NCBI GenBank assembly: GCA_035265665.1
Contig: DATFOK010000059.1
Span: forward strand, 1 to 38,991
Origin: DASUPK01 sp035265665
Lineage (GTDB): Bacteria; Actinomycetota; Thermoleophilia; Solirubrobacterales; 70-9
DNA length: 38,991 nt
Direction: 5' to 3'
The notes under the pieces are model-generated. The model made no database searches and was not told the origin of the DNA. It saw only the letters and a list, made by a program, of their open reading frames with translations. This document shows, piece by piece, positions 7,435 through 15,164 of this stretch. Numbering within the stretch: the stretch's first letter is position 1; each line of letters opens with the position of its first letter. A program made the position numbers and the translations under genes.

Positions 7435-8625
7435 TCAGGCGAAGTGTGCCTTGAGGCGCGTGACGGCAGCCCGCAGCAGCTCGTCGGGAGTCGTCAGCGA
7501 GATCCGGAAGAAGCCCTCGCCGCTCGGCCCGTACATCGAGCCCGGCGAGACCACCACGGCCGCCTCCTCCAGCACTTTCTCGGCGAACGAGGTCGACGTG
7601 TGGCCGTCCGGCACGGGGGCCCAGATGTAGATCGTGCCCTTCGGCGGCTTGACCTCGACTCCGATGTCGCGGAGCGCGTCGACGACCAGATCCCGCCGGC
7701 GCTGGTAGATCCGGCACATCTCCTCGACCTCCTTGCGAGCCCCGCGCAGCGCGGCCGCGCCCGCCAGCTGCACCGCCTCGAACAGGCCCGAGTCGACGTT
7801 CGTCTTCAGGCGCCAGTAGGTCCTGATCGCCTCGGGGTTCCCCAGAACCGCCGCGCAGCGCCAGCCGGTCATGTTGTAGCCCTTGGAGAGCGAGAAGACC
7901 TCGATACCCACCTCCTTGGCGCCGGGCGTGGCCAGGAAGCTGGGCGCCACGTAGCCGTCAAAGGTGGTCTCGGAGTAGGCGTTGTCGTGGACGACGAGGA
8001 TCTCGTGGCGCTCTGCGAGCTCGACGACGCGCTCGAAGAAGCCCTCCGGCACGACCGCGCCGGTCGGGTTGTTGGGATAGTTGATGAAGATCAGGCGAGC
8101 CGCCTCGAGCTTCTCCTCGGGGATCGCGTCCAGGTCGGGGGTGAAATCCAGATCCGTCCGGAGCGGGAGCAGATGCGCCTCCGCGCCGGCGAGCACAGGT
8201 CCCCCGGTGTAGACCGGGTAGCCGGGGTCGGACGCCAGGGCGACGTCTCCGGGATCGAGGAAGGCGAAGCAGAGGTTGTAGATGCACTCCTTCGCCCCGA
8301 TCGCGGGAATCACCTCGGTGACCGGATCGATCTCGACGCCGAAGCGCTGCAGGTAGAAGTCCGCGAACGCCTCGCGGAACTCACGCCGACCCCGGTTGCT
8401 CGGGTAGCGCTGCGCCTCCGGGTCGCCGACCGCCGCGCGCATCGCCTCGACGACGTAGCGGAAGGTCGGCGTGTCCGGATCGCCGATGCCCAGGCTGATC
8501 ACGTCGATGCCTTCGTCGCGCTTAGCCTCGATCCGCCGCTCGAGCTCGGCGAACATGTACGGGGGAATCGCCTCCAGCCGCTCGGAAGGGGCGCCCAGCC
8601 CCTTCTTCTTCGTCGGTGCGCTCAT
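7435..8625 (-). CDS. dapL: PLP aminotransferase, probable LL-diaminopimelate aminotransferase
   Basis: 396 residues, fold-type I class I/II aminotransferase. Visible residues are SLGIGDPDTPT (44-54), NYPNNPTG (182-189), HDNAY (213-217), the pyridoxal-phosphate lysine Lys248 in SLSKGYNMTGWR, and the C-terminal arginine in FRISLTTP. The length and these blocks resemble LL-diaminopimelate aminotransferase (DapL), which converts tetrahydrodipicolinate directly to LL-diaminopimelate with glutamate as donor. The position 18 bases downstream of dapF supports this. A succinyl-DAP aminotransferase (DapC) or an aspartate/alanine aminotransferase is the alternative, so the symbol is tentative. A TAGTGT box sits 10 bases before the ATG. 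After the stop, a weak GCTC/GAGC hairpin is followed by no U tract. Confidence 0.8.
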   Translation of the reverse strand: MSAPTKKKGLGAPSERLEAIPPYMFAELERRIEAKRDEGIDVISLGIGDPDTPTFRYVVEAMRAAVGDPEAQRYPSNRGRREFREAFADFYLQRFGVEIDPVTEVIPAIGAKECIYNLCFAFLDPGDVALASDPGYPVYTGGPVLAGAEAHLLPLRTDLDFTPDLDAIPEEKLEAARLIFINYPNNPTGAVVPEGFFERVVELAERHEILVVHDNAYSETTFDGYVAPSFLATPGAKEVGIEVFSLSKGYNMTGWRCAAVLGNPEAIRTYWRLKTNVDSGLFEAVQLAGAAALRGARKEVEEMCRIYQRRRDLVVDALRDIGVEVKPPKGTIYIWAPVPDGHTSTSFAEKVLEEAAVVVSPGSMYGPSGEGFFRISLTTPDELLRAAVTRLKAHFA

Positions 8626-8635
8626 CGAAGCCGGA

Positions 8636-8641
8636 ACACTA
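8636..8641 (-). promoter_or_regulatory. -10 box for the aminotransferase gene (TAGTGT)
   Basis: TAGTGT lies 10 bases before the ATG at 8625, within the 18-base dapF-aminotransferase gap. It would give a transcript with almost no leader. Confidence 0.35.
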
Positions 8642-8643
8642 GG

Positions 8644-9486
8644 TCAGCCGAGCCCCTCCAGTGCTCGCAGCAGCTCGGCTGAGAGCTCACCTGAGAAGAT
8701 CGGCTCGGCCCAGCCGGTGAGGCGCACTGTCAGGTCATCGCCGACTTCCACCTGGAGCTCCCCTCCGTCGAGCTCCACCGTCAACCCTTCCGGCGCACCG
8801 GCCAGGTGCGCCGCGACCGCCGCGCCGGAGGCACCAGTTCCCGACGACAGCGTCTCCCCCACCCCGCGTTCGAAGATCCGCGCGCGGACTCGGTCGCCCT
8901 CGACCCGGTAGAAGCTCACGTTCGTCCGGTTCGGGAAGAGGGGGCTGCTCTCGATCTCGGGGCCGATCGCGCTCAGCGCCAGCGAGTCGAGCTCATCGCC
9001 GATCGCGATCGCACACTGCGGGTTCCCGATCGAGACATGCTGAAAGGACCAGGATCGGCCAGCCGCCACGACCTCCCCGCGGCCGTCCGCTGGGCCGGTG
9101 GGGTAGTCGGCCGAGGTGGTGCTCGCACGGCCCATCTCGATCGTCGCCTCGCGCTCGGAGCGGATCGTCGGCGTGATCGGACCGGCCTTGGTCAGGATGG
9201 TGAACTCGTCCGCGTCGGTCCAGCCCGAACGACGCAGGTAGAGCAACGCCTGACGCGCGCCGTTCCCAGACAGCTCGGCCTCCGATCCGTCGGGATTGAA
9301 GATGCGCAGCTCGGCCACGTAGGCGGGGTCCTCGACCGGCGCCAGCAGCAGGAGCCCGTCGGAGCCGACGCCGAAGTGGGGATCGCAGAGACGCTTCACT
9401 CGCTGCGGAGTCGGCGCCCAGGGCAGGGCCGCGGCCTCGACGATCAGATAGTCGTTGCCGAGCGCGGTCCACTTCTCGAACTTCAT
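8644..9486 (-). CDS. dapF: Diaminopimelate epimerase homologue with both catalytic cysteines replaced by serine
   Basis: 280 residues, the normal length for DapF, which interconverts LL- and meso-diaminopimelate using a pair of cysteine thiols. Substrate-binding landmarks are present: ALGNDYLIV (8-16), FNPDGSEAEL (63-72), GNPQCAI (154-160) and FERGVGET (205-212). The two catalytic positions are not cysteine. The usual CGNGARC block is SGNGARQ with Ser73 (TCT codon, 9268-9270), and the usual CGTG block is SGTG with Ser215 (TCG codon, 8842-8844). Either this protein works by another mechanism, or it is a non-racemising relative and the true DapF lies elsewhere. The ATG overlaps the stop of the upstream NTF2-like gene (ATGA) behind a strong GGAGGAGGG ribosome site. 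Confidence 0.85.
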   Translation of the reverse strand: MKFEKWTALGNDYLIVEAAALPWAPTPQRVKRLCDPHFGVGSDGLLLLAPVEDPAYVAELRIFNPDGSEAELSGNGARQALLYLRRSGWTDADEFTILTKAGPITPTIRSEREATIEMGRASTTSADYPTGPADGRGEVVAAGRSWSFQHVSIGNPQCAIAIGDELDSLALSAIGPEIESSPLFPNRTNVSFYRVEGDRVRARIFERGVGETLSSGTGASGAAVAAHLAGAPEGLTVELDGGELQVEVGDDLTVRLTGWAEPIFSGELSAELLRALEGLG

Positions 9487-9881
9487 CCCTCCTCCAGCGC
9501 CGTGGCCGCGGAGGCACGGTCCCCGAAGTACTGAGCGCGCACGAAGCGGTCACCGCGGAAGTCGGAGACCATCCACATCTCGGTCTCGCTCTCCAGGCCG
9601 CTCGCCTCACCGCGGCCGAACCAGCGGAAGTGCGTGCAGAGCCGCCCGCCCGAGCGCGAGTGCGAGTGTTCGACGATCTCGGCCCGGTCGTCGGCCCAGG
9701 AGTCCTTGAGCCGCTTGAACTGGGCGAGTACCGCCGGCCAGCCGGAGAAGGTTCCGCTCTCGGGCCAGGCTTCGGGGCCAACGATCTCGCCGTCCGGGTC
9801 CCAGAGGGGCTCGAGCATCTCCCAGTCCTTCCGATTGAAGGCCTCGAAAGCGCGCTCCACGATCTCCTCCCGGGACGCCAC
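9483..9881 (-). CDS. NTF2-like (SnoaL-type) small protein
   Basis: 132 residues, with the cone-shaped alpha+beta NTF2-like pattern: an N-terminal helix pair (EEIVERAFEAFNRKDWEML), a DPDGEI turn and strands ending in MWMVSDFRGDRFVRAQYF. Members include small-molecule cyclases, isomerases, hydrolases and non-enzymatic binding proteins, so the function is unknown. It starts at GTG 9881, 12 bases after the miaA stop. Its stop overlaps the dapF ATG by four bases, and its own end supplies the dapF ribosome binding site, so the two proteins are translationally coupled. Given that the adjacent DapF lacks its catalytic thiols, a functional partnership is worth testing. It has a similar-sized relative divergent from dapB at 27133. 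Confidence 0.75.
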   Translation of the reverse strand: MASREEIVERAFEAFNRKDWEMLEPLWDPDGEIVGPEAWPESGTFSGWPAVLAQFKRLKDSWADDRAEIVEHSHSRSGGRLCTHFRWFGRGEASGLESETEMWMVSDFRGDRFVRAQYFGDRASAATALEEG

Positions 9882-9893
9882 GCGGCGATTGTG

Positions 9894-10778
9894 TCAGTCC
9901 AGGAGGCCGACGATCTCGGCTGCCACGTCGCCGTCAGCGCGCGCGGTCCTATCCACCACGGTGACGTTCTCCATCCGGCGCATCCAGGTGAGCTGGCGGC
10001 GCGCGTACTGCCGGTGGGCCCGCTTCATCGCACGGGAATTGCCGTCCAGAAGCTCCTCGAATCCGAGCGCCGCCCGTGCTGTCCGAGAGACGCCGGCGGC
10101 GGCCGCCCGGCGCGCTTCGTCTGCCGCCGCGGAGGCGACCATCTCGTCGACCCGCTCGTCGATCCGCTCGCCCAGCTGACCGCGCGGCATCGAGAGCCCG
10201 ACGAGCAGGGTCGGATGGCGCAGCTCGGCCGTCCAGAGCCGCGCGCTGCTCCGCGCCGGCTCTATCCCCGCTCGCGTGAGCTCGGTGAAGCGGGCGATCC
10301 GCTTGCGGTCATTGGAGTCGACCCCGGCCGCGAGATCCTCGTCGAGCTCCGCGTGGAGCGCCTCCGGCCCGCGCTCGGCCATCTCACGCTCCACGCCCTC
10401 GCGGATCTCCGTGGGAACCGGCGGGCGGAGGTCGAGATCGGCCAGCGCGGCCCGCAGGTAGAGCCCCGTGCCTCCCACGACGATGGGGCGGCGACCTTCG
10501 GCGAGCAGTGAGTCGATCTCGGCGTGGGCGAGCTCCGCGTAGCGGCCGGCGCTGAATTCGTCGCTCGGGTCGACGAAGGAGAGCAGACGGTGCTCGAGGC
10601 GCTTCCGCTGCTCGGCGCCCGGGGCCGCGCTCAGAACCTCCAGCCCCCGGTAGACCTGGATCGAGTCGCAGTTGACCGCGACCGGGTCCTCCCCACGCGC
10701 CCTCAGGCGCTCGGCGACCGCGATCGCCACCCCGGTCTTGCCGACGGCCGTTGGGCCGAAGAGGGCGAGGATCTGCAT
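9894..10778 (-). CDS. miaA: MiaA, tRNA dimethylallyltransferase
   Basis: 294 residues. It transfers a dimethylallyl group to N6 of A37 in tRNAs that read codons starting with U. The P-loop is FGPTAVGKT (7-15), followed by DSIQVYRGLEV, the family block that positions A37, and VGGTGLYLRA around the middle. The C-terminal part includes ARRQLTWMRR, the usual end block. The ATG at 10778 lies 21 bases after the miaB stop, so the two A37-modifying enzymes are cotranscribed: MiaA makes i6A, MiaB then methylthiolates it. Confidence 0.95.
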   Translation of the reverse strand: MQILALFGPTAVGKTGVAIAVAERLRARGEDPVAVNCDSIQVYRGLEVLSAAPGAEQRKRLEHRLLSFVDPSDEFSAGRYAELAHAEIDSLLAEGRRPIVVGGTGLYLRAALADLDLRPPVPTEIREGVEREMAERGPEALHAELDEDLAAGVDSNDRKRIARFTELTRAGIEPARSSARLWTAELRHPTLLVGLSMPRGQLGERIDERVDEMVASAAADEARRAAAAGVSRTARAALGFEELLDGNSRAMKRAHRQYARRQLTWMRRMENVTVVDRTARADGDVAAEIVGLLD

Positions 10779-10799
10779 GACGCCGGCTTTGCGACCCGC

Positions 10800-12122
10800 C
10801 TACGCGGCGCGACTCAGAAGGCGCTCAGTGCCGCTCAGGGTGGTCGAGGTGGCACCCGAGATCTCGACCTCGACCAGCTCTCCCGGGGCGGCGGTCCCAT
10901 CGAAGTTGACGGTCTTGTTGTGCCGGGTGCGACCCCGCAGGCGCGTTTGGTCGGTCCGGCTCGGTCCCTCGACCAGCACCTCCATCGTGCGCCCGACGAA
11001 GCGCTCGGCGCGCTCCCTGGCCCGGCGCTGTACGAGCTCCACCAGGCGCTCAAGTCGCTCTCGCTTGACCGCGTGCGGTAGCTGATGATCGAGGTCCGCG
11101 GCCTCGGTCCCCCGCCGTGGAGAGAAGATGAAGGTGAAGGCGCCGTCGTAGCCGACCTCGTCCACGACCTCCAGTGTCTCCTCGAAGTCGACCTCGGTCT
11201 CGCCGGGGAAACCGACGATGATGTCGGTCGTGATCGCGCAATCGGGCACGTGCTCCCGAATCTGCGCGACCCGGTCCATGTAGCGCCGGCGGTTGTAGGT
11301 GCGCCGCATCCGCTTCAGCACGGCGCTGGAACCGGATTGGAGCGGCAAGTGGATGTGCTCGCAGACCGATGGCAGCTCGGCGTGCGCCCTGATCACCTCC
11401 TCGCGGGTGTCCTTGGGGTGCGGGCTCGTGTAACGGATCCGCTCGATCCCGTCGATCGCATCGACGCGCGCCAGCAGGTCGGCGAAGCCGATCCGGCGCT
11501 CCTTCGGCAGGTCCCGCCCATAGCTGTTCACGTTCTGGCCGAGCAGCGTCACCTCGCGCGCGCCGTCGGCCGCGAGCCGCTCGATCTCGGTGAGCAGCTC
11601 CGCCGGATCGCGGCTCACCTCGCGGCCGCGGACGGAGGGGACGATGCAGTAGGAGCACACGCAGTTGCAGCCCTGTGAGATCTGCACCCAGGCCTGGAAC
11701 TCCCGCTCGCGCTTCATCGGCAGGTGCCCGGAGACGTCCTCGAACTCGAAGTAGCCCTGGGCCGTGAGCGAGTCCGAGGTGAGGAACTCGGCCAGGCGGT
11801 GGATCTGGCCCGGGCCGAAGGCGACGTCCACGAACGGGAAGCGGCGGAAGACCTCGTCCTTCACCGACTGCGCCCAGCAGCCGCCGACGCCGACCACTCG
11901 TGCCGGGTCCTCGGTCTTGAGCCGCTTCGCCTCCCCGAGGTGCGCGATGAAGCGGTTGTCGGCCGACTCCCGGATGGAGCAGGTGTTGAAGAGGATCAGG
12001 TCCGCTCCTTCGCGATCCTCGGACTCGACGTAGCCCAGCGAGTCGAGCATGCCCTTCATCCGCTCGGAGTCGTGCTCGTTCATCTGACACCCGAAGGTGG
12101 TGAGGTGGTACCGGCGCTCCAT
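10800..12122 (-). CDS. miaB: MiaB, tRNA-2-methylthio-N6-dimethylallyladenosine synthase
   Basis: 440 residues, a radical-SAM methylthiotransferase acting on i6A37 made by MiaA. The N-terminal UPF0004 domain supplies the three cysteines of the auxiliary cluster (FGCQMNEHDSE, NTCSIRE, GGCWAQ). The radical-SAM cluster motif is GCNCVCSYCIVPSVRGREVSR, where CxxxCxxC is Cys-Asn-Cys-Val-Cys-Ser-Tyr-Cys. A C-terminal TRAM domain (VLVEGPSR to VEVEIS) binds tRNA. I take ATG 12122 as the start, since TACATT lies 7 bases upstream; an in-frame TTG three codons earlier would fall inside that box. Confidence 0.95.
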   Translation of the reverse strand: MERRYHLTTFGCQMNEHDSERMKGMLDSLGYVESEDREGADLILFNTCSIRESADNRFIAHLGEAKRLKTEDPARVVGVGGCWAQSVKDEVFRRFPFVDVAFGPGQIHRLAEFLTSDSLTAQGYFEFEDVSGHLPMKREREFQAWVQISQGCNCVCSYCIVPSVRGREVSRDPAELLTEIERLAADGAREVTLLGQNVNSYGRDLPKERRIGFADLLARVDAIDGIERIRYTSPHPKDTREEVIRAHAELPSVCEHIHLPLQSGSSAVLKRMRRTYNRRRYMDRVAQIREHVPDCAITTDIIVGFPGETEVDFEETLEVVDEVGYDGAFTFIFSPRRGTEAADLDHQLPHAVKRERLERLVELVQRRARERAERFVGRTMEVLVEGPSRTDQTRLRGRTRHNKTVNFDGTAAPGELVEVEISGATSTTLSGTERLLSRAA

Positions 12123-12129
12123 CGCCGTC

Positions 12130-12135
12130 AATGTA
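12130..12135 (-). promoter_or_regulatory. -10 box for miaB (TACATT)
   Basis: TACATT ends 7 bases before the miaB ATG, in the 23-base gap after the cupredoxin gene. It predicts a leaderless miaB-miaA transcript. Confidence 0.5.
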
Positions 12136-12145
12136 GCCCGCGCGG

Positions 12146-12796
12146 CTAGGGCGCGGGACCGCCGGTGACCGTCAGGTCACCCTCCATGCCCGCCTCGCGG
12201 TGGCCCGGGACCGTGCAGTAGAAGATGTACTTGCCAGGCGTCAGATCCGAGATCTGGAGCGTCTGAACGCCGCCGGTGGCCGGCTGCGTCTCGCCGAGGA
12301 CGTCGCCGTTGGCTGTGACGACGGCGATGCTGTGCGGTACCGGCGACGGGTTGTCGTAGTCGATCGTCAGGTTGCCGGGCTTCGCCTCGAGGCCGTTCGG
12401 TTCGAAGACCAGAGCACCGTCCGCGGGGGATGAGACCTCGAGCATCTCCGAGGGGATGGCCGCCTGGGTATCGGTCTCGGTGCTGGTCTGGGTCCGTGGG
12501 CCGCCGCCGCTCGCCTGCGGCTGGCCCCCGGGAGTCACAGGCTGCGCCTCGCCCGTGTTCTCGGGCTGCGCCTCCTCCTTGGCCAGCTCCGCCTCCCTGT
12601 GCTCCTGCTCGTCCTCCGACTTGACGACCGCGAAGGCCATCGTCCCCGCGACGATTGCGGTGAACAGGCCGGTGACGCCGACAAGCGCGGCGCGATTCGC
12701 CGGAAACCGATCGCTCTCGCGGATGCCCAGGAACGCGAGCGCGACCGCCGCGATGACGAGCACAATGCCGATGACGAAGAAGAAGTCGCCGCCCAT
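12146..12796 (-). CDS. Membrane-anchored cupredoxin (plastocyanin-like)
   Basis: 216 residues. Two N-terminal hydrophobic helices (about 5-24 and 37-56) are followed by an acidic, Gln/Pro/Thr-rich linker (about 60-115) and a C-terminal type I copper domain. Copper ligands fit a plastocyanin/nitrosocyanin-like site: His in VPHSIAV, then Cys, His and Met in YCTVPGHREAGM. The protein would be an electron carrier or copper protein held at the outer face of the membrane. With no respiratory gene beside it, its redox partner is unknown. It lies between recX and miaB with its own TAGGAT box, so the neighbourhood is probably incidental. Confidence 0.85.
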   Translation of the reverse strand: MGGDFFFVIGIVLVIAAVALAFLGIRESDRFPANRAALVGVTGLFTAIVAGTMAFAVVKSEDEQEHREAELAKEEAQPENTGEAQPVTPGGQPQASGGGPRTQTSTETDTQAAIPSEMLEVSSPADGALVFEPNGLEAKPGNLTIDYDNPSPVPHSIAVVTANGDVLGETQPATGGVQTLQISDLTPGKYIFYCTVPGHREAGMEGDLTVTGGPAP

Positions 12797-12805
12797 TCGG
12801 CGCGG

Positions 12806-12811
12806 ATCCTA
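12806..12811 (-). promoter_or_regulatory. -10 box for the cupredoxin gene (TAGGAT)
   Basis: TAGGAT ends 9 bases before the ATG at 12796, in a 56-base gap after recX. No Shine-Dalgarno lies between. Confidence 0.4.
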
Positions 12812-12852
12812 CCCCGGTGGCCCGACCCGAGGTCAGGTGCGTGCCAGGCGGA

Positions 12853-13338
12853 TCAGGCCGCCTTGCGGGAGCGCCGCTCGTTGGACCGCACCGCCTCGTA
12901 GGCCAGCTCCAGCGGATAGCCCCGCCTGACCAGCAGGCCCAGGGCGCGCTCCCGCTCCCGCTCCGACGCACAGCTCATGCCCCGGTCAACCAGTAGCCCC
13001 GTCGCGCGCTGGAGCTGGGCTCCCTCGTCCTCGCCGCCGAGCGCCGCCTGGACATGCTCGCCGGCCACTCCGCGGCCCTCGAGCGCCTTCGCGATCCGAT
13101 CAGGCCCCCACCCGGCGAGCATCCGTTTGTCCTCGGCGTAGCGGCGGGCGAAGCCGGCGTCGTCGATCGCCCCGGCCTCGGCGAGCAGGGCGATCACCTC
13201 CTCGATCTCGGCGTCCTCCACCCCACGCTCGGCGAGCCAGCCGCGCAGCTCGGACTCGGTGCGCTCCTTGTATCCGAGCGCCTTGAGCGCCAGCTCATAG
13301 GCGTCCTGATCAGGGGCTTTGCCGGGTTGCTGTTGCAT
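12853..13338 (-). CDS. recX: RecX, regulatory protein of RecA
   Basis: 161 residues, all helical, made of RecX three-helix repeats: ALKALGYKERTESELRGWLAERG, then EEVIALLAEAGAIDDAGFARRYAEDKR and GPDRIAKALEGRGV. RecX caps or inhibits RecA filaments. It begins 35 bases downstream of the recA stop, as is usual in actinobacteria, so it is probably transcribed by readthrough. The start codon sits in a small GTTGC-TAT-GCAAC inverted repeat that could partly occlude initiation. The C-terminus is basic (RSNERRSRKAA). Confidence 0.9.
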   Translation of the reverse strand: MQQQPGKAPDQDAYELALKALGYKERTESELRGWLAERGVEDAEIEEVIALLAEAGAIDDAGFARRYAEDKRMLAGWGPDRIAKALEGRGVAGEHVQAALGGEDEGAQLQRATGLLVDRGMSCASERERERALGLLVRRGYPLELAYEAVRSNERRSRKAA

Positions 13339-13373
13339 AGCAACACCTAGATGGCCAAGCCCCCCGGAAGCAG

Positions 13374-14522
13374 CTAGGCGGCCCTCTTCGCCGGCTTCTT
13401 CACGGCTTTAACGGCGGCCTCGGCCTTTTCAGCATCCGCTTCCTTCTCTGCCTCGGGCCGCGCCTCGGCCTCCGGACGAGCCTCCGCGTCCGCGCCGACC
13501 CCGAGCTTCTCGTGCACCTTCCCCTCGAGCTCGGCGGCCAGCTCCGGGTTGTCGCGCAGGAACTCCTTCGTGTTGTTGCGTCCCTGACCGAGCCGCGTCT
13601 CGCCGTAGGAGAAGAACGACCCCGACTTCTGGATCAAGCCGTGGTCCAGCGCCATGTCGATCACGGCACCCTCCTTGGAGATGCCGACGCCGTACTCGAT
13701 GTCGAACTCCGCCTGCTTGAACGGCGGCGCGACCTTGTTCTTGACCACCTTCACCCGGACCCGGTTGCCGACCGCCTCGGTGCCTTCCTTGAGGGTCTCG
13801 ATCCGGCGAATGTCGAGCCGCTGTGAGGAATAGAACTTCAGCGCGCGACCGCCGGGCTGCGTTTCGGGCGATCCGAACATCACCCCGATCTTCTCCCGGA
13901 TCTGGTTGGTGAACAGGCAGACGGTCTTGGCGCGGCTCAGGTTGCCGGCCAGCTTGCGGAGCGCCTGCGACATCAGCCGGGCCTGCAGCCCGACGTGCTG
14001 GTCCCCCATCTGCCCCTCGAGCTCGACCCGCGGGGTCAGCGCGGCTACGGAGTCGACCGCGACCACGTCGACGGCGCCGGAGCGCACCAGCACGTCGACG
14101 ATCTCGAGCGCCTGCTCGCCGTAGTCCGGCTGGGAGATCAGCAGCTCGTCGGTGTTGACGCCGATCTTCCGCGCGTAGGCCGGATCGAGCGCATGCTCGG
14201 TGTCGACGAACGCGCAGACGCCGCCACGGGCCTGGGCCTCGGCGACGATGTGGTAGATCAGGGTCGTCTTCCCGGACGACTCCGGGCCGAAGATCTCGAC
14301 GATGCGGCCCCGCGGCACCCCGCCGACGCCGAGGGCGATGTCCAGCGGCAGCGCGCCGGTGGAGATCGACTCCACGTCGAGCGCGCCGAGGTCCCCGAGC
14401 TTCATCAGGGCGCCCTGCCCGAAGTTCTGCTCGATCTGCTTGACAGCGGCCTGCAGCGCCTGGTCGCGCGCCTTCGCGTCCTTCTCGCCGGCCTCTCTCA
14501 GGTTGGGCTTCTGATCTGCCAT
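13374..14522 (-). CDS. recA: RecA recombinase
   Basis: 382 residues. It forms ATP-dependent filaments on single-stranded DNA for homologous recombination and SOS induction. Walker A is GPESSGKTT (79-87), and the L2/core blocks are intact (VVAVDSVAALTPRVELEGQMGD, TNQIREKIGVMFGSPETQPGG). I chose ATG 14522 because GAGGTGA (14528-14534) lies 5 bases upstream; the in-frame GTG 14531 would overlap that site. The C-terminal tail is longer and more biased than usual: alternating Ala/Glu with a duplicated EARPEA unit, then a Lys/Ala-rich end (KKPAKRAA). thpR ends 16 bases upstream, and recX follows. Confidence 0.98.
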   Translation of the reverse strand: MADQKPNLREAGEKDAKARDQALQAAVKQIEQNFGQGALMKLGDLGALDVESISTGALPLDIALGVGGVPRGRIVEIFGPESSGKTTLIYHIVAEAQARGGVCAFVDTEHALDPAYARKIGVNTDELLISQPDYGEQALEIVDVLVRSGAVDVVAVDSVAALTPRVELEGQMGDQHVGLQARLMSQALRKLAGNLSRAKTVCLFTNQIREKIGVMFGSPETQPGGRALKFYSSQRLDIRRIETLKEGTEAVGNRVRVKVVKNKVAPPFKQAEFDIEYGVGISKEGAVIDMALDHGLIQKSGSFFSYGETRLGQGRNNTKEFLRDNPELAAELEGKVHEKLGVGADAEARPEAEARPEAEKEADAEKAEAAVKAVKKPAKRAA

Positions 14523-14527
14523 CTCGC

Positions 14528-14534
14528 TCACCTC
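14528..14534 (-). promoter_or_regulatory. Ribosome binding site deciding the recA start (GAGGTGA)
   Basis: GAGGTGA is a strong anti-16S match 5 bases before ATG 14522, and it argues against the overlapping GTG at 14531. It stands out because many nearby genes have no Shine-Dalgarno. Confidence 0.6.
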
Positions 14535-14538
14535 TCAG

Positions 14539-15141
14539 TCAGTTGTCTTCGGCGGTCGGAAGCTCCAACTCGGCCAGGGACTCGTACTCCGCGCCTGTCC
14601 GGCGCAGATGCGACTTGAAGAGCACCAGACGGGTCGGACGGAAGAACCGGAACATGTGTTCGGGCAGAGGGTGCGACTGGGTGCGGACCTGGGCGGGCTT
14701 GCGGCTGCCCGGCGCCTCGGGCTTCACCCGCGCGACCGTCAGATGTGGCCAGAAGGGCCGCTTCTCGGGCTCGTAGTAGCCCTCCGCCACCAGGTTCTCC
14801 TCCACCTGCCTCTGCAGGGCGACGGTCTCCTCCGAGCGCGCGTCGAGGGCGATCAGCCGCGGGCGGCTGCGGGGCAGCCCCAGCGGCTGGGTAACGAGCT
14901 CCACGGCCGGGGCCTCGGCGTCCACGTCGAAGGCGGTCCTGGCGATCTTCCTCACCTCCTTCTCCGCCTGGTAACCGAGGAAGACGAGCGTGATGTGGAG
15001 CGACTCGGGCCTGACCGGGCGCAGCGCCGGATCCGAGAGCGCCGTCCGCTGCCAGTCGACGAGGCCTGCTCGGACGTCGTCGGGTAGGTCGAGGGCAACG
15101 AACAGGCGGGCCCTGGGGCTCTTGAGCCGCTCCTTGGCCAC
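14539..15141 (-). CDS. thpR: ThpR, RNA 2',3'-cyclic phosphodiesterase (2H family)
   Basis: 200 residues of the 2H phosphoesterase superfamily, often called 2'-5' RNA ligase. The two HxT catalytic motifs are HITLVFLG (His49) and HLTVARVK (His133), in the usual two-lobed arrangement. Members open 2',3'-cyclic phosphates on RNA ends; the cellular substrate is not settled. The GTG start at 15141 is preceded by TAGCGT at 6 bases, with no Shine-Dalgarno. It precedes recA by 16 bases and could be cotranscribed with it, an arrangement frequent in actinobacteria (cinA-thpR-recA). Confidence 0.9.
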   Translation of the reverse strand: MAKERLKSPRARLFVALDLPDDVRAGLVDWQRTALSDPALRPVRPESLHITLVFLGYQAEKEVRKIARTAFDVDAEAPAVELVTQPLGLPRSRPRLIALDARSEETVALQRQVEENLVAEGYYEPEKRPFWPHLTVARVKPEAPGSRKPAQVRTQSHPLPEHMFRFFRPTRLVLFKSHLRRTGAEYESLAELELPTAEDN

Positions 15142-15147
15142 ACCAAA

Positions 15148-15153
15148 ACGCTA
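15148..15153 (-). promoter_or_regulatory. -10 box for thpR (TAGCGT)
   Basis: TAGCGT ends 6 bases before the GTG at 15141. It gives thpR-recA-recX a promoter of their own, just downstream of the cinA-thpR hairpin. Confidence 0.45.
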
Positions 15154-15164
15154 ATCGCCGCCTC

